In this document: positions 57,980 to 64,000 of the stretch, piece by piece
Position numbering within the stretch: the stretch's first letter is position 1
Layout of the letters: each line of letters begins with the position of its first letter
NCBI GenBank assembly: GCA_004431415.1
Contig: QPMI01000483.1
Location: forward strand, 1 to 64,000
Direction of reading: 5' to 3'
DNA: 64,000 bases
Source: Cyanophora paradoxa
Taxonomy: Eukaryota; Glaucocystophyceae; Cyanophorales; Cyanophoraceae
Notes under the pieces: model-generated
The model's input: only the letters and a program-made list of their open reading frames with translations
Database searches by the model: none
What the model was told of the DNA's origin: nothing
Program-made: the position numbers and the translations under genes

Positions 57980-58999
57980 ATGACCACTCAAATAGCTGTC
58001 CCTGTTTTCTGTTATGCAGCGCCGAAATTGCATCAACTCAACCATACAGTAACAGATGCTACCCCAGGTTTCATTTGCACTGAAACAACAGGGGCAGATT
58101 CATTTTCGCAAAACTCTGTGATAAGATGTAAAGAAATTCGATGCGATCGAAATGGAGGGAAGGTAAGAACCACAGGTCTCATTGTTTCTAACAAGAACCA
58201 AGTTCAAACAGGTCAGATTGTTTCAGATCCCGCAATATATGATGATGTTGGAGGGTTCACCACACCAAAAATAGTAACTTTTGATAATACAATCAATAAC
58301 TCTGCTCTTGTAGTAAGAAGTGGAGGCGCTTATATTGGAGATGGGGCAATGATTGATGGAACCCTTACAGCAAATCAAGTAGACATTACAGGAACAAGCA
58401 CATTTACAGGATTGGTTACAGCGAATGCTGGTATAAGTATTCCTAACTTCACACAATCAATAATCACAGCATCTACTAAGGTTGTCTCTCCTGAAATTGA
58501 TACAGGAGCCGATGTCAATTTTCTGTTAAAACGAAATAGTAACACTGTTGCTACTCTTGAAGCCAATAGTTTGACAGTAAATGCAGGATGCTATCTCAAA
58601 ACATCACACCCACGATTTTCAGTTCAGCTTGGATATGCTCACACTGCTACTGCTGCTGCTGCTCTGATAAACTGGGCAACAATTCGGGTAAACAATACAA
58701 ACTCATTTAGCACATCAACAGGAAGATTTACAGCACCTGTTGCAGGACACTATCGATTTTCGGTGTTCTCATTTTCAACCACATCAGCTACAATCGAATT
58801 ATTTATAAAAGTGAATGATGCAGATCCTGGGGGTTTAAGCATTTCCCAAATCCACAGCAGCACACACACCAATAAAGCATTGTGTTTCTCTTGCATTTTA
58901 AATCTTGCCCAAAATGAGTATGTGACACTGGTCTCAGGCTCTTCTGGTTCATATTCAAGTATAACAGGTTTTTCGGGTGAATTGATTAGCATCGTTTAA
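57980..58999 (+). CDS. Fibre paralogue 2 with C1q head, intact copy, 339 aa
   Basis: The only uninterrupted reading of this gene. N-terminal module: TPGFICTETTGADSF..NSVIRCKEIRCDRNGGKVRTTGLIVSNK (in part), then NSALVVRSGGAYIGDG, a short shaft with ITGTSTFTGLVTANAG, and a C1q head (about 205-339: STGRFTAPVAGHYRFSVFS ... LVSGSSGSYSSITGFSGELI, in part). It is about 60% alike to paralogue 1 by eye in the module and more diverged in the head. Leader CAATATATATAAAGT. Confidence 0.82.
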   Translation: MTTQIAVPVFCYAAPKLHQLNHTVTDATPGFICTETTGADSFSQNSVIRCKEIRCDRNGGKVRTTGLIVSNKNQVQTGQIVSDPAIYDDVGGFTTPKIVTFDNTINNSALVVRSGGAYIGDGAMIDGTLTANQVDITGTSTFTGLVTANAGISIPNFTQSIITASTKVVSPEIDTGADVNFLLKRNSNTVATLEANSLTVNAGCYLKTSHPRFSVQLGYAHTATAAAALINWATIRVNNTNSFSTSTGRFTAPVAGHYRFSVFSFSTTSATIELFIKVNDADPGGLSISQIHSSTHTNKALCFSCILNLAQNEYVTLVSGSSGSYSSITGFSGELISIV

Positions 59000-59021
59000 T
59001 TTTCTCATAGTAGATTAAGAA

Positions 59022-59080
59022 ATGTCGAATATCTACCATGTAGCCCTCTCAGAAACTGAAAATTTGGGAATGGAATATTG
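59022..59080 (+). pseudogene. 87-aa gene, truncated to 19 codons
   Basis: Starts MSNIYHVALSETENLGMEY as at 42,206 and is then cut at 59,080, where GC-rich sequence TGTCGCGTGC begins. It marks the right edge of the copied block. Confidence 0.88.
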
Positions 59081-59881
59081 TGTCGCGTGCCGCGATTCCC
59101 TCGGATTAGGCTAGCCGGCAGTCTATGCGTAGCCGCTAGCCCTAGTCTAGTGCTATCGAGCAGCTAGCTCTAGCACTCTCTGTATTCTGACTTAGCGCCG
59201 GGCGCGACTCCGTTTGGGGGTACGCGATCCCTGGACGGGTACACTTGTGAATAGACCACTTGTGCTCCCAGCTACAGCCCCAGCCCGTGCGTGACCGCAC
59301 GGACGCTGCACCGGGTGGGAATCCTCTCATCCGACAGGCGCCATCTGCTCACGGAGCCAGAACCCCGATCATCAGCGACCCGTCATCAGCAACCGACCCA
59401 GCTCGGCGACCGCGGCTCAGCCGGCGCGCAGGTAGACCTCAGCAGAGGTCGTGGGTCGCTTCTCGCGCCCCGCCTGCGCCGCTCCGGGCTGATCCGCAGT
59501 TGGCGACCGAACATTCTGGAAAGAACCAGAACTTAGTCCTGCGGATCCAGGAACGCGCGCGAATACCGAGGGATCCCCGTCCCGATCGGATCGTCGCCGT
59601 TTCCTGAGCGAGCTGCGTGCGAGCCCGTGGGATCATTCCTGATCGGTCGCTAGTCACTCGCCGCGACGCCAGCCTTCTCCGGCTGTTGCGATCGTGCTGG
59701 ACAAGACGAAGAGCGATCGGATCGACGGCTGAGGCGTGCGCGCCCGAGCTGTCTCCGGAATCGCCGCAGCCGAGCTAGTGAGCTTGCTCGCCGCTGCTGT
59801 GGACCACGACGGCCTCGGATCTCGAGCGAGGCACATTCTCTCACGGAAAAGCGTGGCATTACGTCGCCGCTTGACCTGAGA
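59081..59881 (+). other. Putative LTR and leader of a retrotransposon-like element
   Basis: Composition changes sharply at 59,081 and the sequence starts TGT, as LTRs do. It precedes a gag-like gene by 800 bp without a credible ORF. CAGTTGGCGACCG near 59,500 resembles the LTR end/primer-binding junction of some gypsy-like elements; this is weak. The second LTR, if any, is beyond the window, so the boundary cannot be confirmed. Confidence 0.35.
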
Positions 59882-62800
59882 ATGTCCTCGGGGACCGGAG
59901 CCTCCGCGGAGTTCGTCGTCCGGGCCGCGCACGCGCGTGGCGCCGCCGACATGGACTCTATGAGCGGATCAAATGTTTTGCAATGGATCCAGAGCCTGCC
60001 GAAGCTGCCGCCGGGCAGCGATCAGCGCACGGTTCAGGACCACCTCCGCCAGTTCGAGAGCTGCGCGAGCATGAGCAAGGACTTGCTCAGTGTCTCGCCG
60101 ACTGCACACATTGAAGTGCAGAAGCGAACTGGGTGGGCTCTTCTCGGCACGCTAGATCACGGGCACCCCGTGCGCCAGAACATCTCGCTGTTCCAGAGCG
60201 CCGAGCAGATCGACACTCGCGAGCTCGAGAAGCTGAAGGCGTACCGGGCCGAGCGTGCGCGCACGAGCACGGCGGACCCGCGAGACGTCGCGATCCTCGA
60301 GACGCTCGACGAGAAGATCGCGCAAGCCGAGGAGGGCTTGCAGCGGACCGCCCTCACGGTCACGTACACCGCGATCAGGCGCCGTCTCGAAGATGACGCC
60401 GAGATGCGGAACCCTGACCGGTACAAGGCGCTCCTCGACCTGCCGCACGTGGGCGAGGCGCCGGAGGCGTTCTATCGCCGCGTCCTCGACTTGAGCATCA
60501 TCCCGGAGTGCCGCGAGGCGCACGAGACACCGCTTATGGCACTCATGCGCCACGCGGGCCAGATGCTCAAGCGCCGCACTCGCAATCAGTGCCGCGACTT
60601 CGAAGACTCCGAGATTTCGGACACCGATCGCCGGCACATGATGACGAACTTCTCCACGGCTCGGAAGATCTATGACGAGCTGTCGCAGAAGATCGCGGAC
60701 CGCGAGATCACGGGACCCTCTGCGGTCATCGACCTGGTAACCAAGCGCACCAATGAACTGGGCGCCTGGGACGTCGATATCTCCAAAGTCCCCGGCTCGG
60801 CCCTAGTGCTGGGCTCGCGCGGGACGCCGCTGCAGGCGCCCACGGCTGCCTCGCGCACGCCGCAGAGCGCGCCGCCGATCACGCACACGCCAGCTGTCCC
60901 CGTCGTCCCCTCGCGCTCGAACGCGGGCGCCGGCGCGGGCACGCGCATCATGCTCGCGACGACGGTGTCGGAAGCCGAGATCGCAGAGCTTGAGGCAAAC
61001 GCGTACGGGTGGGACGCGGACGACGCCGAGGATCAGAACGCCGAGGTCATCTCGTTCCTGCAGCTCATTGCTCGGGACGAGCCCCTCGTCGTAGTCCGCG
61101 CGCTCTACCCGTCGGCGTCCGCACCGCCGCCCCGCCTTGACGACCCGGTCTATCAGCAGAAGATCAAAGACTTCCTGAAGGCCCGGGGTCTCCCCGAGAA
61201 GCCCCGGCGGCCGTGCCACTGCGGCGAGTCGCACTACTCGTTTGAGTGCCGGACCAACCCGCGGCCTCTGCCCGAGTGGTCGGCAATCAACCCGGCCAAG
61301 CGCCGCGGGCCAACGGGCGCAGGCACCGGTGACCCGAAGCGCCGGTTCTACCCCGCGCCGCAGGGTGGGAACGGCCGCTCGAGCCCCCGCCCCAGCAAGC
61401 TGCAGGGCCCCGGGCGTGCTACAACTGCGGCAAAACCGGCCACCTGGCCGCGTCCTGCCCGGCCCAGGCGCAGACGCTCGAGGCCGCGGTCCGCCGCGCG
61501 CTTGCAGAACACGCCGCCGCCGCTGCAGCCCCGCCCGTGCCGCCCGCGACGCCGGCGCCCTGGGCTGACCCCAACGCCTTCACGATCGCGCGCGCCATGC
61601 TCGAGCAGGCTGCCCGAAGCGGCGCCGCCGGCCCGTCCGCGACTGCACTGCTTCCCGCGCCGACCGGCGGCCACGGGTCGGGGCCCACGGCGGCCCCGGC
61701 GCCCGCCGAGCTTGGCAAGGAAAAGCACGTGTACCGTGTGCGCATCGTGCGCAGCGACGAGGCGTTGGTCGACGATACCTTCCGAGCCTTCACCGCAGCG
61801 GCCGCGGCGCACGCCGCCGCGCTGCAGGACCCCCGGGACGGCCCCGCTCTCAACGCGGTCGCCGCAGCCGCCACCGCTTTCGCGATCGCAGTAGTGCAGC
61901 TGTCCGGGGAAAGCCGCCCAGACCTGTGCCCCACGGGAGCCGAGAGGCCGGCCCCTGCGAGGCGCAGGACCTGTTGCCGACCCGCCCGGAGTCGGGCCTG
62001 GACGAGGGGGAGAAGAAGGTCGCGTTCGACGCAGTGGACGCCGCCCTCGAGGAAATCGCACTCCTCTTGGCGGCCGCCCCGGACCCAACGGAGGTCGAGG
62101 GCGCTGACGCAGCAGCGAAGGGTCCCGCGCCGACGCCCGTGCCGACTTCTTTCCCCGCCGAGCTCGCCGCCGGCATCGTGGACGCCGCCCTTGAGGAGGT
62201 CGCACTCCTCTTGGCGGCCGCCCCGGACCCAACGGAGGTCGAGGGCGCTGACGCAGAAGCGAAGGGTCCCGAGCCCGCGACGGAGCTCGCTCCCACCAAG
62301 TCGGTCCCCGAGACCGCCGCCGCCGAGGCTCCGGCGGACCCCGCCGCCGGCGTGGGCTGCTGCCTGGGGTACTCCTCGGGGCCGAGACGGTAGCGAGCCT
62401 CGAGGTGACCGACGACGGCGCCTCCCTCGCCGACGAGGACGCGACCGTAGCGTCTAAGGAGACCCTGCGCCTCAACCGCGCTCGCCTCCTCAGCGCTAGC
62501 CCCGGCCTAGACCTCACTCACTTCGGAGCCGTTGAGTTAGAGCCGGTGAAGGGCCGCGAGCACGAGCTGGGGCCCGTTCCTCTCTGGAACGTGGACGCGC
62601 ACAAGCTGAAGGGCGCCGCGTCGGTCCCGCTCGACCGCGCGGCGTTCCTGTACCCAGCGCCGTGCGAGACTCACTGCGGCTGCACTGTGAGCGAGGGGCT
62701 GATCGAGGTCCGGGACGAGCAGTGGTATGCCACTGCGTTCCGCTGCCCGGCCCGCACCCGCCAGACGCTCTCCTTCTTGCTTGCGGCGTTCTCTCAGCCG

Positions 62801-64000
62801 CTCGCCACCGAGAGCACGTACCTCGGCTCGCGGACCCTCCCCACTGCGTTCCTGCAGATGCTGGGGCATGACCCGCTGTCCCAGGACACGCTGGCTCACG
62901 CCTGGCCGACGCACTATTATGAAATCATGAGCCTCACGCACCAGGCCTCTCGCGTCGCCGCGAAGTGGGCCGGGGCCACGCGTGGCCGCACGCCGAGGGC
63001 CTCACGCCCGAGGGTCGCCCCGCAGTCGAGCCCGACGCCCACAAGCTTACGAAGCTTGGGACGAGTGCGTCGCTACCGCCGGCTGGCTGGAGCCATACCG
63101 CCGCCACTGGAGCATTGGCCAGCACTCGCCCGTGGCGGCCTCTCTCGAGCCGCACGAGATGACAGTGTCGGGCCGCCGCCAGCTAATCGAGCTGAGCGAG
63201 CTGTTGCCGGCACAGGACCGCCTCCGCCTTGCGTGCGCCTCGACTGTTGCGGGCTATTTCCTGCACCGCGTCGACTACGGTGCCCCGGGCACCGCCGGCG
63301 CCGTCGAGAAGATCCTCGGCCGCTTCTTTAAGTTCGCCGAGCCGCTCATGGTGGACGCGCGGGTCGACGCCTATGGCTTCGCCCTGCTGGCCCTCGAGCA
63401 CGCGATCCAGTGGAAGACCGTGGCTTGCATCGGCGGCCGCGCCGGTCCCCACGACGCCCACAAGAGCGCCGTTGCCCTGGCCGACGGGAACCCTCTTGTC
63501 CCCTCGGACTCGGAGTTCACGGAAGCCGTTCACTCGCTTGCCGTCCTGGCTGCCTCCGTTGAGGTTCCGATCCCGGGGCGGGCACGTCTCCGCTCGGATC
63601 GGGACGCCGAGGGATGGCTGCGGGCAGCGCTCGCGGAGCGTCTGACTGCGTACCGCGACGGCCGTGCCCCCGCCTTCCCGGTCGTGAGCGAGGGCGAGTC
63701 CCGCACGGTTGAACGCGTTCCGGTGGAGCCCCGCGTCGCCGCCGCCCGCGTTCTGCACCTCCGGGACCTGCACTTGTGCGACACCTGGCTGCACTGGCCG
63801 CGCCTGCACGGGGCAGAGCCTGGCACGTGGAGGGTCGGCCGCGTGCGCCCGATCACGCGCACCACGCAGTTGCCCCTGCACGGCACGACGCGAGGCGGGC
63901 AGCTGCCCACGATCGTGCCTGAGGAGCTCTACGTGCTGAGCCAGCTCGGCCCGCGCCCGCCGCTCACCGCCCTGTGCGATGCAGCCTGGGCCCGCACGGT
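59882..64000 (+). CDS. Gag-like polyprotein with CCHC knuckle, frameshifted, open at window end
   Basis: Starts at the ATG 59,882. Residues 1-330 are helical and Gag-like (VQDHLRQFESCASMSKDLL, YKALLDLPHVGEAPEAFY). Then CHCGESHYSFEC and, after a one-base shift between 61,341 and 61,381, a canonical knuckle CYNCGKTGHLAASC (61,417-61,458). Further protein-like sequence continues in shifted frames: helical repeats (62,037-62,266), LTHFGAVELEPVKGREHELG (62,515-62,575), and from about 63,040 to the end WLEPYRRHWSIGQHSPV and FKFAEPLMVDARVDAYGFALLAL. At least four one-base indels separate these. No RT is reached. An LTR-retrotransposon gag is most likely. Confidence 0.6.
61417..61458 (+). other. CCHC zinc knuckle of the right-hand gag
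   Basis: CX2CX4HX4C in frame +1 relative to the window start (codon starts at 61,381, 61,384 and so on). It is the standard nucleocapsid motif for packaging element RNA. Confidence 0.85.
62037..62266 (+). repeat. Internal 144-bp coding repeat (two copies)
   Basis: GACGCCGCCCT(C/T)GAGGA... recurs at 62,037 and 62,181. It encodes DAALEE(I/V)ALLLAAAPDP followed by TEVEGAD twice within the polyprotein. The second copy differs at a few positions. Confidence 0.8.

Larger units (their letters stand above)
47087..59080 (+). mobile_element. 12-kb direct copy of the Polinton structural half, outside the TIRs
   Basis: Matches 30,269-42,264 in the same orientation from inside the 212-aa gene to inside the 87-aa gene. 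I noticed no base substitutions, only single-base differences in homopolymers (at least fifteen). No inverted repeat is present at either edge. The left junction has microhomology (TAGCTCTCxTTTACGTAGCTCTC). The right edge abuts TGTCGCGTGC, which may be the start of an LTR element. It is either a recent partial duplication or fragment insertion, or the same locus assembled twice. Confidence 0.88.

Noticed and set aside
1-64000. CRISPR arrays, tRNA or rRNA genes, bacterial operons
   Set aside because: None seen. Repeats are TIR subunits, coding repeats or large duplications; introns and zinc-knuckle ORFs indicate eukaryotic DNA.

Overview
The window is nuclear DNA of a GC-rich unicellular eukaryote carrying nested mobile elements. 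I cannot name the host group. The eukaryotic signs are short GT-AG introns (54-81 bp) in the GC-rich genes, gag-like ORFs with CCHC zinc knuckles, and a Maverick/Polinton-type endogenous virus. Two compositions alternate: very GC-rich DNA (1-10.7 kb, 13.7-21.0 kb, 45.1-47.1 kb, 59.1-64 kb) and the A+T-richer viral DNA.

Layout. (1) 1-10,689: 3' part of an array of large minus-strand ORFs, called here A, B, C and D in 5'->3' order. A has two CCHC knuckles and an RGG-like tail. B (1705 aa) and C (783 aa) match nothing I recognise, and I see no reverse transcriptase. (2) 10,696-45,121: a 34.4-kb Polinton with 510/511-bp terminal inverted repeats and a 6-bp target duplication (GAGGCT at 10,690-10,695 and 45,122-45,127). 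It sits inside ORF A, and the two halves of A are in phase across the target site. (3) 45,122-47,086: the 5' half of ORF A and four 151-bp tandem repeats upstream of it. (4) 47,087-59,080: a direct, nearly identical copy of Polinton positions 30,269-42,264 (ATPase to fibre genes) outside the inverted repeats. (5) 59,081-64,000: start of a plus-strand retrotransposon-like element with a gag-like polyprotein.

Polinton gene order: polB N-terminal part; a 7.3-kb GC-rich insert; polB C-terminal part; integrase; small basic protein (-); ExoX-C-like protein; HNH-AP2 endonuclease; 212-aa protein (-); packaging ATPase (-); major capsid protein (-); penton-like protein (-); a second penton-like protein (+); 110-aa protein (+); patatin phospholipase (-); a ~1088-aa fibre (+); two C1q-headed fibres; an 87-aa protein; two more fibre paralogues; a 114-aa protein. 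Replication and integration genes are on the left, capsid and packaging in the middle, and an unusually large host-recognition cassette on the right. I found no adenovirus-type cysteine protease.

The polB gene is split between ExoII and ExoIII by the GC-rich insert. The insert is flanked by in-phase 7-bp direct repeats (GGCTCGT). It holds one spliced gene whose 3' half is repeated three times (1,123-bp period, with 55-bp palindromes at the joins) and a four-exon coiled-coil gene on the other strand. The polB-C to ATPase-C segment is also tandemly duplicated (20,985-25,916 and 25,917-30,850).

The duplicated blocks seem to differ almost only by one-base changes in homopolymer runs, and these account for most broken reading frames. 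For nearly every gene at least one copy is open. This fits either very recent duplication plus long-read indel error, or one locus assembled more than once; the sequence alone cannot separate these.
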